64,000 nt of DNA from the NCBI GenBank assembly GCA_037074765.1, contig JBAMDO010000052.1, positions 248,001 to 312,000 of the forward strand, read 5' to 3'. Position numbers and translations under genes: made by a program. Each line of letters begins with the position of its first letter. Within the stretch, counting starts at the first letter, position 1. Source of the DNA: Mansonella perstans (lineage: Eukaryota > Nematoda > Chromadorea > Rhabditida > Onchocercidae). The notes under the pieces were generated by a model. That model was not told the origin of the DNA. It searched no databases and saw only the letters and a list, made by a program, of their open reading frames with translations. Below are positions 38,601 through 53,600 of this stretch, piece by piece.

Positions 38601-40384
38601 TTACGGTCTTTGAAAAAATATTTTAAAAAAAAATTAAATTTAAAAAGGAAAGATTAAAATTGTTTATGGTATTTTTCTTTCAAAAGAATAGGAATTTACA
38701 GGGATAGTTCATCTGGTTCTTTTTTTCGGAACAGAACTCGAAAAAACTGTTCCTAATGTTGCTGTAAATGATATTAATAAAATATGTGATAACATGTAAA
38801 TGATATTAATAAAATATGTGATAACATAAAATATGTTATCACATATTTTATTATTTAGATAATATCGATTTTGTCTAAATTTGATTGAAAAAATGCAGTA
38901 ACGCTTTATCAGCAAACTGGATCGTTTTTGAATGAGCTATTTCTTGAATTTTACAACACTAAACATTTTATGTAATATTCAACTATATCCCAATGTATAA
39001 TGAGTTAAAATCATCCATTCGTTCCTTATGATTGAACATTTGCAGTCCAGAACATATGCAGCTCCAGAAGGTACTTTACCACCTGTCGTTCTGATCGCAC
39101 ATGGCGGGCCTACAGCTTATTCTTCGAATATTCTTGATATGCGAATTCAGTATCTAACCACAAGGGGTTTTGCTGTTTGTGATGTGAATTATCGCGGTTC
39201 TACTGGTTCGAATTTTAATCTTTTAAACTCTAATGTTTGCATATACATGAGAAGTAAACCATGGCACTATTTGCACACTTGAGAATTCATGAATATAGAA
39301 CTAAATACTGGTTGTATGCTTGAATATCTGAGGACTTATGCAAATAAGTACTTGAAACGGCTCTGTCAGAATATATTCCAATAAAAACTTAAATTAACAG
39401 TTAAATTTACAGGTTTTGGGACCGTTTTCCGTAACATGCTACGACGTAACTGGGGTATTGTTGACAGGAATGATATGATTAATGCCGCCACTCACCTAAT
39501 TTCGCAGAAGCGGGTCGATCCGAAACGATTATGTATTATGGGTAGTTCAGCCGGCGGTTATCTTCTTCTAGCCACTATTTTAAAGTCTGATTTATTTTCT
39601 GCAGCAGCTTCACTTTACGGTGTGAGCGACTTAATTGGTTTGGCGAAAGTAAGTGTGACTCTGAAAACAATCAGAATTTATTCAATTAAATGATTGGATC
39701 TTGTTCAATGAAAGTTGCATATTTACCACATACAGTTAGAAAAAAAAACTTCATTTAGGATACTCACAAATTTGAACTTGGTTACAATGAACAGCTCATT
39801 GGGAAGTTTCCGGAAGAGAGAGTTCTTTACGAGCAAAGGTCACCATTGAATCATCTTGACCAACTTTCAACACCAATTGCATTTTTTCATGGTGAAGAAG
39901 ATCCCGTAGTACCACTCACGCAAAGTATCCAGCTATATGAGGCGTTAAAAAAGAAGGGAATACCCACTTCATTAACCGTTTTCCCAGGTAACTTTGGATG
40001 ATTATGAAAAAATTATCCATTACTCAGTAAAACCATAAACTGCTACGTATGAAGAAACAATGGTATCTATATTACACCTATGTCTCATGAATTTATGCAA
40101 TATCCTAAAAATTTGATATGTTTGTTTATTTTTAGTTGTTCAGATGTTTAACAAACATTTCAGGTGAAACACATGGTTTTAAAGGATCTCTTGCAACTGA
40201 GACGACATTGAGCGGTTTCTATTACTTCTTTTGTCGTATGCTAGGCATAAAGCCTTCAGTGGAAAGTCAGGTAATTACCGTCGTATTTTTCTTTTTCCTA
40301 TAAATGACTCTACATTTGCATAATAATTATTTACAGATTGAAATTGAAAATTTATCGAAACTGCACACGGAGAGAAACCAGTAA
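35627..40384 (+). CDS. S9 prolyl-oligopeptidase-clan serine peptidase (acylaminoacyl-peptidase/DPP-like)
   Basis: A cytosolic-looking serine peptidase with an N-terminal beta-propeller and C-terminal alpha/beta-hydrolase domain. Fourteen exons: 35627-35741, 36174-36293, 36541-36698, 36859-36948, 37029-37115, 37358-37525, 37700-37808, 37979-38166, 38461-38583, 39046-39205, 39413-39648, 39759-39987, 40164-40270, 40337-40384; 645 residues. The propeller half keeps the family blocks [36 protein letters not shown] and [15 protein letters not shown]. The catalytic half has IAHGGPT and [10 protein letters not shown], nucleophile Ser485 in GSSAGG, Asp566 in GEEDPVVP and His598 in ETHGFK, so the triad is complete. 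No signal peptide or membrane anchor is visible, unlike DPP-IV. It resembles the broad bacterial/eukaryotic S9C-type group; exact substrate cannot be read from sequence. Exon 8 begins at 37979, the only acceptor that keeps frame. Confidence 0.92.
38763..38853. repeat. 32-bp direct duplication with a 21-bp stem hairpin
   Basis: Two identical 32-bp units (38763-38794 and 38795-38826) are followed by an inverted copy (38833-38853) of their distal half, giving a perfect stem with a five-base loop. It lies in the intron between exons 9 and 10 of the S9 peptidase gene. Confidence 0.9.
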
Positions 40385-41688
40385 ACATATAGCTCACTGC
40401 CACATATCAGATCAAATAATTGTTTCGTTAGGTTGTTTTGTTTATGATATTAGATTGTTTTGTTGTTTGTTTATGGGCTGTTTAAAATTTTTTGTTAACT
40501 TTACGATCCGATTATCCAATCATCTTGCAAATACCACTGTCGATATTTGATTTCTGTAAGAATTTGCGGGAACTTCTTAAATGGTTGCCTACAAAGGTGT
40601 TACGCAGCATTAAATCGTTTGTTGTGTTCAGAAGGAAAGATATTTGCTATTCTGGTTCGCTGCAAAGTTTAGCTTTTTTCAAACTAGAAAAATTAAGAAG
40701 GAGTAATGCAGCACTGTGAATGAAATATTAAAAAAAGTTATGTGAATAAGTAAACAATTGGAGGTTCTATTCGACATTAAAACTTGTATTTATATATGAA
40801 GAGATGTACCCATAAAAAGAGATGGAGAGAGACTGCATGATTTATAAATAATAGAGAAAAATACAATATTATTATATATATTTATATACGAAATAATTTC
40901 ATATTTATATCAAAGGATAATTTAAAAATTGAAATAAAAATAGCAAAACAGAAAATACACGTCAAATATCAAGTGAGAAAAAAAACAATAAAATGACAAG
41001 AGAAATTAATAACACAAACTTGAGAGTAAAAAAGATATATTCAAAAAAAAAGCACAGACGAGCAGATTTGACAATACATTGAATAAATGAAGAAAACTTA
41101 TTCATTCCCTTATTTTTTTCCGATATTTTCCTGAATTATTTTGCTACAGTCCAAACTACTGATACTAACATCTCAATGATAAAAAGATGCTCAACTGTAG
41201 AATGTACATTGTGGATTTAACGGCATCTTCCACATCATTCGTTACCAATTGGGTAGTCAATGGTACAGAAAAAAAAACGAAGACGATAAATTAATGAACA
41301 AGGAAATTGATAAATTAATAAATAAGATTGAAATGGAATGTAAATCTTCCGTCACACTGTAACTGAAATTATATTCCACGGAATCTTCGGAATTATAAAA
41401 AAAATATTTTTATTCACAAAAATAATTCTCTTTTGATAACATTTTTTATCAGCAAATTACCTATTATCACTAGAAATTTTGAGCTTCAAATAAAAATCGA
41501 AGCAAAAAAAAAAAAATAGAATGAGAAAATAGCTTCTAAAATGTCAATCAAAAAAGACGACAAACACATATATGGATCCTAACTGGTGGATTATTTTACT
41601 TTTCAATACTACAATAATTTTCATAGGTAGAAGAAGATTGAGTAAAAAGGATACTATGCTAATTTGCAACAACAGTTGAACTGTCTAA
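40385..41688. other. tail-to-tail spacer between S9 peptidase and GRAF-type gene
   Basis: No coding exon recognised. A 75-codon open frame overlaps 40492-40719 but has no start or splice context. It should contain both 3' untranslated regions. Confidence 0.55.
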
Positions 41689-44600
41689 TTAGGGAAGTGG
41701 TTCGACATAATTCGCTGGGATAAGACCAGTTTTTCCATTTAATGTTCCAATCAGCCAACCATCTTCTTTTGATTCATAAACTGTAACGAATTATGAATCT
41801 AAGATTTTGCTGGAGAAAATTCAAGGTACAAAAATCGAAGAGCAATTTACATTAATGGAATAAAAGTTGCAATGTTATAATAAAAAAGAACTGAAACTCG
41901 TCTAAACCTAGTTTATTTGCAGGCTATGAAACTATGTTTAAAATTGAACTGATTTTGTCAAAAAATCGATCTTGCCAACTTCTTTTAGGATATCCAGCAC
42001 ATAGTTTTACCCATATAGTTATTAATCCGTTAAAACGGGATTAACCTAAGTGACTGCATATAGCTTTCCTATTATTGATAATAACTAAGAAATTTAAATC
42101 AAAATAGTATTTGGATACTAAATTTAGCAGCACTTTAAACATTGATAGAAAGGTAATAAATAACCTGAATAAGTAACATCTGACTTGGTAGTAAATAAAA
42201 TCTCAAGAAAGGAAAAAAAACTAGCCATTAGTAATAATTTGTCCAGGTTCAAAAGATAATTCGGTACTGTGACCTGCTGTACATGCATAAAGTGTTTTCA
42301 CTCGCCGACTGCAAATTTCGACATTCATAAGAAAACAATACTGATAATGAATATGATTAATTATATTATCAGTTTTTGAGCTATTTCATTGCTGTCATTT
42401 TGCAAATCTAGTAATCTTAGACTACAAACATATATTACGTATATCAGACCATTGGCTAACTTACCTCTGTTTTATTATAAATTATCATAAATTAATGTTT
42501 AAAAACTAATACTACCAGAATCTATAGGGATAGGTAGACGATATGAGAACAAAACGAAATAATAGTTTTGAAATTTCCAATATTACAGTTAACCTATTCA
42601 TAATTTTTCTAATTTAAAGATAAAGTAATTATTGTTTAGTCCCAATTTATAAAACTTATTGAAAGTTCTTTTTTAAAAAAAAGAAAAATAAAAAAAAAGG
42701 AAATAAAATCATGCATAAAAATGTAAGGAGAACGGCTAGTATTTCATTCATTTGCTGAATATTTTTATCAAAATTTTAAAAAAAAACATGCAAATTTTTT
42801 GTTTCAATTAAAAATTTTAAATTACCGTAACAAAAAGCTAGAAATGGAAACAATTAGCTTATAGATTGCTTTCTTAATTTTTTAATACCTTGACTGAAGT
42901 GCTCCCAAAGTATGAGTATACGTGAACAATGATGGAACCCTGAGCCCACTGGGAAATATTTTGGTAACAGTAGTGACACTACCGGAAACATTAATATCAT
43001 TCGTATCAAGAGCTGCATCTCTGCCATCTGACAAATTGGCGTTTTTGAATGATCGCGATAATTCGGCACAACGTTGCTGCTGAGGCAAAGGTGATATTTT
43101 ACGACGTACACTACAACAGTTATTGGTGTTTGTGAGAAATAAGTTAAAAGCTGTGATTGAAGTGAACTGTTAGTAAAATTCAGAAATTTATTCAACATAT
43201 TTCAATGAACGACACAAAAAGCAGCAATTATTTTAAAGGAAATTAAAATGAAAGCAGCAATTGCTTTAAAGCAAAAAAGCTTTGAAATGTTAAAAATATG
43301 TCATTTGATTTTCGATAGTATCCGAGTTTAAAGTCATTCAAGACAAGAATAAACACGTCGAAACACATAAATTGAAATTTAACCAAATATTGTCATAAAT
43401 AAGTAACTTTCATTCCCTGATGACATCTATAATTGGTAATATTATTTTGCTGAAGCAAAAATATAGAACTAGATCTAGAATTAAGTATTAGTAAGATCGT
43501 TCAAATTCAAAACTAAGCATTAGTAAGATCAAAATTCAAATTCAACACGACATCGATCAGTTGAAGTTTAGTGTAACTTTTTTTTTTCTATTTGTCTGTT
43601 TTATCTTACTAATTTCCACTTTTACTTTCTGCTGACTTTGTTGAATTATGTTGAAGAATTAGTTTTGATGTCTACGAAAAAATTTTTTCCTGCATTCTTA
43701 TTGATAATGGCGTAAAACTTGCCAGAAGATAAAAATACAACTACCCAAAAAATTTCTTACTATGAATCATCATCCTAAGTCATCAATCAACATATTTGCA
43801 CTCAATTTAGCAACGAAGAAATTAAATAATTGAGAGAAGTATTTGTTGCAAAAAATAAATAATATAGCATGCATGTGCACACATAAACAAACAAAGGATA
43901 GGTTATGCAAAGAGTGCAGAAAAATTATAATCAGCAAAAATTTCAAAAAATCAGAAACTTACGATTCAGATGAAAATGGATTGTAGGCTGGAGCATACGA
44001 TGCAGTAAATTTGGCTGAAATTATAAACACATTAAATGATGACGATAGCAATGAATATAGATTTTTTAACTGATCACTGAAAATCAACACTTGCAATAGT
44101 GTCCCGTCTTCATTTGGCTTTGCCCAAGAAATTCAGTAATCAAGCACTGAAACTTCGTTCCGGAATAACTATTGGCTATCATCTTACGATAAGATTCAAT
44201 ATAAAAAAATCATTCAGCTTTTGGCCAAAACGGTCAAGTCTTCTTAGGGAATTCAAAACGTTAAAAGTGTTTAACAGTAGCATAGAACAACAACAGAAAT
44301 AATTTCCCTTTTTTTTTTTAAATATGTTTTGTATTAGTTTTTATGATAACTTGTTATCAAGTCATTATAAAAAATATGCTAACAATACGCCTTACAATTT
44401 CGTTGAAGTTCAATAACCGAGATTTAAATATTAGTTTCAAAATCACTATTAAAAACAAATGTGGATATAGTTAGAGTGAAGGTAGCTTTTGGCATAGTTT
44501 TGAAAATGTTAGTCGTAATAATGTCATAAAGTAATAGTTCCGAGAAATGTGTTATATTGTAGTGATTCACTATCCTGGTTATCATGTTATTTACGACTCT

Positions 44601-47600
44601 TCTTGTCCATCACAATTATTATTTAGTTTAAATTTTGATAAGTAATTCATATTTTACAAATATTTTTCATTATTGCCAATACAAATTCCAGCAATCACAA
44701 AACTCTTTAATGAGCTTCTAATGAAAATTTTTTCCCTCGCTTATAAAATTTTTAACTGCAAAATGTCCTTCGTATATATCATCTCTTTATTTTTTGCATT
44801 TCAGATTTACTATTTTTACAATATTTGCAATTTTTTACAGTTAAGAGCAGCTTGAAGCTGATCATAATTAAATCACAACTGAACAGTTTCACAATGAGGG
44901 AGAAATTTTAATCTTCCAATATACGAAAAGCAGTTATACCTCTAGAAGTGGTCGCATGTCCTTCTGGCGCAATTTTACGGAGCCGCTCATGTAGTAATGG
45001 ATCTGAACTACTGGTTGCTGAATTTAATGATTCCCAACTTTCCGCATATTTGTTTCCAATCTGCGTTTTACGTTCACACTGTGTTGCATCTCTGAAATTG
45101 GATTTTGAATATAAATAAAAATATTTTAACAAATGCTTATTAAGGCATAAAAGAAGATAGTTATTCGCCATTATAAGCAGAGACATAAGTGAAATGCAAA
45201 GAAGATTGCAAATTTTTGCTCATTTTCCTATTGAAAAAGTACCTTGCTTATTAACTTATTTGGCTTAATAGCTTAATAGGTTCCTTATTGTAATACTTCT
45301 CTGTTAAAAGAACTATAGCGTGCTGGCAGAAGAAAAGAAGAAGAAGCCTAATACCCAAAATATACAACATGTAGTAAAAATCAATTAATAATTTCCTATT
45401 AAGTCGGAGAACGAACCGCTGATGTTCAGTAGGTGATTCATGTAAAGATTGTCCAATTTGACACTTTGCGGTATTTTGTGTAATTGCAGAAGCTGAACAA
45501 ACCAGACTATTGTTAGCTATCGGCGTAATAGATGATGCATCAGCGGAAGTGCTCGGCTTACCGTATGCTGCCATTAAACGACTGGATGATTTCATATTTA
45601 AACCTTTAAAATCTATTTTAATTCAAAAAGTATATACAAAGTAGAAAGTCTAAAAAACAGTTCTCGTTTTACATATTCATAGTAGGCTATGAAAGTGTTA
45701 ATTTTATAATATAAAAACGAAATGTGTTCTTACTGGCTTTACTGATTATGAATCAAAGAATCACAGATGATAAATTAAGAAATGTAAAAATTCCAAAATA
45801 ATATAAATTATTCGAAAATTGCAACAGAAAATCTTCCAAAAATATTTCCATATATCATGAGATGAGGTTACCTGCGAAGAATTTTAATCTTAATGATATA
45901 AAAAAAAAAGTAACAAACAATAAATAAAAACAGACCACCATTGTTAAAACACGGCATTGGCACTCTGTCGTAAATATGTGGAGGCCGTTGACATTTGACT
46001 GGACTTGTAATTTTTTGTGGACGCTTGGATACTGATGTATCTTCTGCCTGTGACCTGTAACAATATTTACATGCTGTCATTTTGCCCATCGAAATATTTG
46101 TTGAATTGTTTCCAAATAATTTCGCGAAATTTAATTTAACTCAATTCAATTAGTCAAGCGACAAATTATTTTATTTTTATTTGTCTTCAATTCCAATCTA
46201 CCATTTGTAACACATCTATTATCTTCATCATCACTCTCTTGGCACACATCCATGCTATTCGCTCATAACTAACATTCACTAATTCTGATAATCTACGAAA
46301 TATGTTGCAGCCAATTTTAATTTCTTATATTCGTGATTCAATAATTATTATTGGGATCCCAACATTCTTCCCAGGATCACTTTCTATAAAATTATTTTAG
46401 AAAAAAAGGTCAGAAATGAATTACCGCTTTTCCTCTTGAGAGATTGGTAAAGCTTGATGTTTTGAGAGAGTAATAGATGAAACAGCGCCTGCTTCTACAA
46501 AAGAAGAACCTTCATTTGCCAACTCATCCTGATCGTTAGTCTTTGGTGGACAAGAAATGCCATCAATTTTTATTGGTTTATTTTTAAATATCTGCAAAAA
46601 AAAAGAACACTTTATTTCTTCAAAAGTTTCAAAATCAGTTTAAATCAATGGAAAGGAAACCTTTAGTAATTTTTCAAAATTAATTTGGTGTCGAAAAACA
46701 GAAATAATTTTATGATATCCAAAAAACATCCAACAAAATTAGCCAAATATCTTTGTAACAAGTTGAAAAAAATTATTCAGCTGACTTTTATTGTTTTTCT
46801 TAGTTTTATCGTCTCCTTTCCTTCTCTATTTCTAGCAACCTTTTTAAGCATGTGCTAATTTTTTTCAATCTCTCTAAAAATAGTCGCAAGTTTGACCTTA
46901 ATTATATATTTCGACCTTAATCTTAATTATACAACTTCCTTATTGGTATGTCATAATTAGTCAAAAAACTAACGAGATCATAATTTGCAATGAGCACTTC
47001 GACAACTACGTTACAAAATTTGATATCCATAATAGCTGCCATTGTTTCCTCTTTTGGCCTTAGCAATGTTGGCCCAAAACAAACAGCGAGATTACCCACC
47101 GTCATGAGATTCTCACTGGAACGATCCGCTACCCTGTAATTGAGGAAAAGAAAAAAGATAGTTAAGTTAGACAATTCTTCTTGGTCATCAATATCTTGCT
47201 TAATTCTTTCAAAGACTTGAGTGTACATAGATTTCATATTACTTAGAAGCAAACTCAAATAATTTCACAAGCAAAAAATCTTCTTATGAATTTAAAAAAT
47301 TTACTTTTCAAGGTGTTCAATAATAATTTGCAGCATCTTGAAATTTATTTGTGGTAATTTATAGACAAAATAGTGAATATAAGAGACACGTGTTTTGGAA
47401 TCCATTTTGGCGGCACTAATAAAATGCGGATGTAAGTCAAACGTCATTAGCGGTTCTGGTAAATTCCTGCAAAATGCAATTTTGGAAGTAGTGAAAATGG
47501 TAAAAAGTGGTTATAATTATGTTTAATTATATAAGGCAAAATCAGGGAAATTACACTTCACTACATCTTGGATCATGGATAAGAAAAACAGATTCCAATA

Positions 47601-50600
47601 TTCACAAATTAGCACGAAACTTTATCCAATCAGAAAACTTTTTCACAACAGTGAGAGGAATTATAAATATGCTACTGTGTAGGCCTTCAGTTGACTACAA
47701 TTATCCAATATTTTTCAATATTATCAATATTTAAAGGATCATTTTAATATATTTCCCAGACAACACATGCCTTAAAAAAGTTTTAAGAGCGCTCGACAAT
47801 GTTTTAATCTCCCATTCATCATCGTTAGAGCTAAGCTTGTCACATAGCGATCGCCGTCTGTCCAAACCAATTTGCAATAACTTTTGCACTTTAGATGTAA
47901 CACCACAATTTCGATACAATCCTTGCTCATGAATTCCTAAAAAATGAAATCAATTCTATCTAAAATTACAAAATTTGACTATCTGCAAAAATGTACCGCA
48001 CACATTTATATCTTTTAATTTATTAAAGAACGAGAAAAGAAATATTTCTGTAGTCAATAAATTTAGCTAGAAGGAAATCTTTTCAATTTCTAGATTTTAA
48101 TTTTATGTCAAAAATTGACAAATAAAGCTTTTCCCTGTTGGTTTCATAGATATGTATGAGTTGTGCAAAACTACTTCCATTGCTGATTAAATTTGGAAAA
48201 TTGATTTATGATCCACCATTTTCTGGCAAATTTTGCATATTTGCACATGATAAAATATCTCAAACCAAAATCTTCCATTGCATAAAGCTCATATTTCCAT
48301 TTTTATCAACAACACATTATAAGGCAGTTAGCATTCACAGCTTCTTCACGTGGGTATTTTTACATATTTGTCATGAAATGGAAACTTTCTCCTCAATTTT
48401 AATATAAATCATCTAGTTTAAACTGTTCAATTTGAAAACGAATGTGAAGAAATGCAAGAGAGAAAAAAGAGCTACATCTTCCGAAAGTGAGAAATGCCTT
48501 TACAACTTGAAAACAAATAATTAATTGGTAAAGGAAAGGAAAAAAAATAAATGATTAGATAAGAAAACACAGATGTTAAGCTAAGGCTGTGAATTTGAAA
48601 AAGTCTAAATCTTTGAAAAAGTCCCAATACACCGTCTAATGTAAAGCTTACAGGACAAGGATTTGAACTCATTAAATAAGTGTTATCATTAGTATAAAAT
48701 TTTCACTGTATTTCATTTTCTATTCTTACTTTAATTGGTGGAGAAAAAATGAACTTATAAGAAAATGTGAGACAAAGATACAACAGTTGCAGTTGCAGTA
48801 AGTTTAACAGTTACAATTAACGATATGTGCTATCCCATGGTAGCAAAATTAAAACTATCTAAACGCTCTAATTCGAGGAACTGTTGTCAGTTATTATTTA
48901 ATAATGATAATTTACCTTCACAGTCAACGGTAGCCGGTAATTACACCGACAAACCTTTGGAAATAAGTTTGCCCGTTTATTCGCCATTCATATGATACAC
49001 TTGAATTTCAAATTTAATGACTCAGAAGTAAAATATTTGCTTAATTTATATGCTTCATTTAAATTTTGAATTCAATTGTTAACTTTCTTTCAAAGCTCAC
49101 AAACCTTTTTCTTCAATCGCTTCTATGCATTTACGTACAAAATCGAAACCACCATCATCCAGAGCCGCTGCAAAAATTACCAGTAGATATACTTAATTAG
49201 AATCAAAAGTTGAAAAAAAAAAGAACAATTTAAAAAAATATAATTTCAACAGAAAACCTATAAAAAAAGTACCGTGACATTCGTCCAACACAAATGCTGG
49301 CAGAAATGCACTACCGCAATATACAGCCCTTAAGCCTTGGGTTAAATTGTAAGTTGCTGAGGTACCACTGAGAACCGATGAATGTGTATGATCCATGAAT
49401 GAAGAGCTCATAGAACGAACGAATAACTAGGAATGGTGAGAAAATGAATGGTATGATTTTGGAAGAAGTGGCAGAATGAAAGATTAGATATAAATTTTTA
49501 TCTATTATGATAATATCAACTCTGCTATTGCTTATGTTGATATTACAATTCTCGTATGAAATTGAAACCAATGTGTCTATCGGGGGAAAAGACTAATAAG
49601 CATTTGGCTATATGTTTTCAATCTATTTTTTCAGATCTTCTAATTCTCTTAAAATCTAAGCCCTGAAAAGTATTGAATTTCTCTCCTCCACCCATTCTTC
49701 ATCTTACGTTCCTTCTTCATATTTGCAAATGACATCAATCACAAAAATCAGCATGACAAATATATGACATAAAGTGAATTTTTTTGGGTAAATAGCAACT
49801 ATGAAATTTTATCAAAAATGTTTTTTCTCAAAACACTTCCTTTTTTTCTTTTTTTTGGAATAACATAATTTGACTACATCTATGGTATAAGAGGATTTAT
49901 TATTGTTATTAAAGATATTTTACTAATTTAACTCTATAAAACAGTAAAGGAGCCAATACTTCGGCGCTACAAAAATTTGTGACAATATGAAATTTCGCAA
50001 ATAATTTACAACAATTACCAGCTACTTGCTTTTAAAAATTAAATTTGTATTTTGCTAAAAAAGCCCTCAACACAGTCAATAAGAGTGGAGCAAAAAGATA
50101 ATTTTATTTACATGCGTTTATATTTACATATATTTCATATTTATTCATTCATTAATGTACTACTGCTAGTACTACTCTTATAACTATAAAAAAGTTTATT
50201 ACCGATCACAGAATAGACTTATAGCAAAATGATAAAGTATTGCTTAGTTCAAAAAAACAATGCAAACGTCATGCTAGCAGAAAAAATTGCAGCTAGAGTA
50301 ATAAAAATGGCTACACAATGATATAAGATGTTGGATAACTAATGATCACTAAAGTTTACCAATGAAGATTTATTTCTTAACCATAAGACTAAAATAGTTT
50401 TCAAAAAAAAAAAGAAAAAAACAAAACAAATGTGTGTTTGGCATAGTTGTATGCCGGAAATTTAAAAAAAAAAAAAAAAAAAAACCCTATTATTATATTT
50501 GATGAAAAATCCAATCCATTTGAGGGAAACAAAAATTTCAAATGAAACATTTTAAAATAGTGAATACGAAGCAATACCATACATATATAAATGCGCTCTT

Positions 50601-53600
50601 GAAATTTAGCAACAAATCGCATTATATTATTAAATTATCGAAAGTAAAATAAAATAATTTATATGCTTATGATTTAATTCATTTCTATTTGTCAATTTCA
50701 AAACTGTCAAGAAGAAATGATGATTCTGTATGAAATTAAGCCAAGTACAAAAGTTAAATTTAGAATAATGAGAAGTATGAATTGGTATAAAAATCAAGCA
50801 TACCATTATTACTTAAGGAAATAAATGCTGATTTTTTCTTTTAGTATAGAAATTTCGCTCCACTAAAATTATAATTGTTGCAAATGAAATATAAATGTTG
50901 AGAGGGAAATGAACAGAAAAAAAGGAATTGAGAGGGAAAAGAAAAGAAAAAGAAGAAAATATAAGAAATATGTCAGAAATTCATATGATTAGTTGATGTT
51001 TACATGTCAAATCGGAAATTGCATTTGGACAAAAAATGAATAATTCTCTCAAAATTTTAGGCAGTGTTCTAGCTTAAATTTTTTCAATTTGCTCAATCAA
51101 CAATAAGTCACTATTCCAGAACTTTTTCCGAAATTTCCATATGTTGATGAAAAAAAAAAACAACAGCAGCATATGAAATTATAAAACAACACTCACTTGT
51201 AATTAACAACAAAATAATTTACTTCAATGATGAATGAAATCTTATTTCTTTCATCATTGATGAAATTTGACAACTGTTTAATGAAGTAAAAAAAGAAAAA
51301 AACAATCCTTTTCAGCTTTTGACATTAGAATTACCATTATTTTTCAAATTTCTCTCTGATAACCATCTATCATTGCTATTTATAGCGCTTATAATTTCAT
51401 TCGTATCCCTAATAATTCCACTTCTAATGCTAAATATAACCATATCCACTTTCATTAATGCTTTACTAAAAGATACTGCTCTCAGGATAAATTGTCTTGT
51501 ACATTAGATGAAATATGGTTATATTCCAGTGCATTATCCTGCGTTCGAAAATTACAGTTTTCTTCCAAATTTCATTTCTGTATATAAAATTCAGTTCTGA
51601 AATTCTTGTACTCAGTAGGATATTCAACTAGTGACCAGATAATGATTAAGTACGATGTATAATTGAGCATCCTTATCATTATCACTTATTTTTCAACAAA
51701 GATCAAACGAACTGTCCTCAAAGAAAGACGGCTCTTCATGACATTATCTTAGAATATCAAATGAACATTCCTAACATTAATTTTAGATCCATATCAAGCA
51801 ATAACTTAGATTTCATAAATTATGCATCTGTTTTCAAAAAGATTTTTAAAAGAACTAAAGTGAAAAATTTCTTTAATTGCAAATTTAATCATACATATAT
51901 GCTCATGCATTTTTAAAATATGAATGGAATAGTACCTCAAGATGTGTTTGATTTAGAGTAAACTTCAAGAAATCCTAACAAGAGAGCAATTATCTTATGG
52001 ATTTCTTTTGAAAATTTCAATCTGAATTAGCTAAATTTAATCGTAAATTGTGTGCATGCAAAAATATTTTTTTTTTTTGAATTCTGCTTCATTAAAAAAA
52101 AAAAAAATTTCCAAAAAATATGTTTTTATGAGAGTAAACTCAAAGTACACAAGCGCTGCTATCCAAATCAGAATGTTAACACACATAAAAAATAATTTAA
52201 GTTCATCCCCTGTAAGATGCATATGAATAAATATAAAAATTTTAAAGCTGAAAGGAATATTCAGATAAAATTCAGAACTAATTAGATTGTCCGACTGAAT
52301 ATCGGATAAAAAGTTCTCATAATTTATCGGATTCTACTGATGAAATGAGACATTAAGGAAGTAAACAGCAATTAGCATTATGTGATAAACACGATCCAAA
52401 ATTAATTATAGTACTTTTACTAATTCTTTTACCACTGGCTCATATCCCGAAATAACTATGAAAAGAGCAACAGCAGCAAGATCATAAAAAAAAGCCAAGC
52501 AATGAACATACACAGCCATCATGGCAATATCAGCAAACAGCACGCCATGAAATTGAACTCTTAATGAATATTTCTTTTGAAAATCGAAAGCTCTCTCCAA
52601 AGTCTTGAATTTCAAAAACAGTCATTAAATTTCTGGAGAAAAATCTTAAAAATCTAGAGGAACGAAAATATAAAAATGGAAAAATGATTAGGAAAAAAGG
52701 AAGTCAAATTTCAGAATGGAAAAACTTTGGACAAAATTATATTCTGAAGATCTTATATATGTATATATATATATATAAAAGATAATGAAATTTAAATAAC
52801 TTTTTTATAAACAGTGGAGTATAAAAGATAATTATATTTTTTTTTCTGAAAAAATTATATTTTTATAAATGGAAGACAAATTGCAATAACCAAGTACCAT
52901 ACTATTTTCATTTAATTTACCCTCGTCTTTTCATCCTTTTCCATTCTTTTCTTCCTTCAATATGCCAAAAATTTTAGATGTATATTCTCACTCCTCAATA
53001 TGCCACAAACTTTAGATGCATATTATCCTAGCTCCTTTCTCCTTCTACCATACCAATCAAATTGCATTGCTCTTTTTCGATGCCCAGAAAAAAATTTCGG
53101 AAATATTATGTGCTACTACGTCTAACACATCTAATGAATATGCAATGTTACTTTTTGGACATTCAAGAATAAAGAAATCATCGTTTTTCCAATTTAATTT
53201 CATGATAAAAAAAATTATGCACATTTTTTATAAATTAAAAACTCATATTTTTTATTAATTAAAATATCAAAAACAATTATTGGAACTGATCAGACTTATA
53301 CAATAGATCATAAATTGCAGGATCTAGGAAATTCTCTTTTATCGATGCTGAACTGAATGTTTTAACTCGTGGAATTACTAAATTTCTATTGACAGCTTAA
53401 TATGAAGCAATTATATAAACAAAATGCAATACTCCACGCAAGGCCCGATTATCGAATTTTGAGGGGGAAGTACGCTGTTACTACTAAACGGATGGAAGTG
53501 ATCAGACTTCTTCTATATCAATATGCACTAGAAAAATACTATGACATGATCTCCTAAAACCCTAAGTAAAATAATTATCAATTTAAAAAAAAAGTCTGCA

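Noticed and set aside
40338..40719. Two open frames after the S9 peptidase
   Set aside because: The first is an out-of-frame shadow of the last exon; the second has no start or acceptor and lies in the 3' region.
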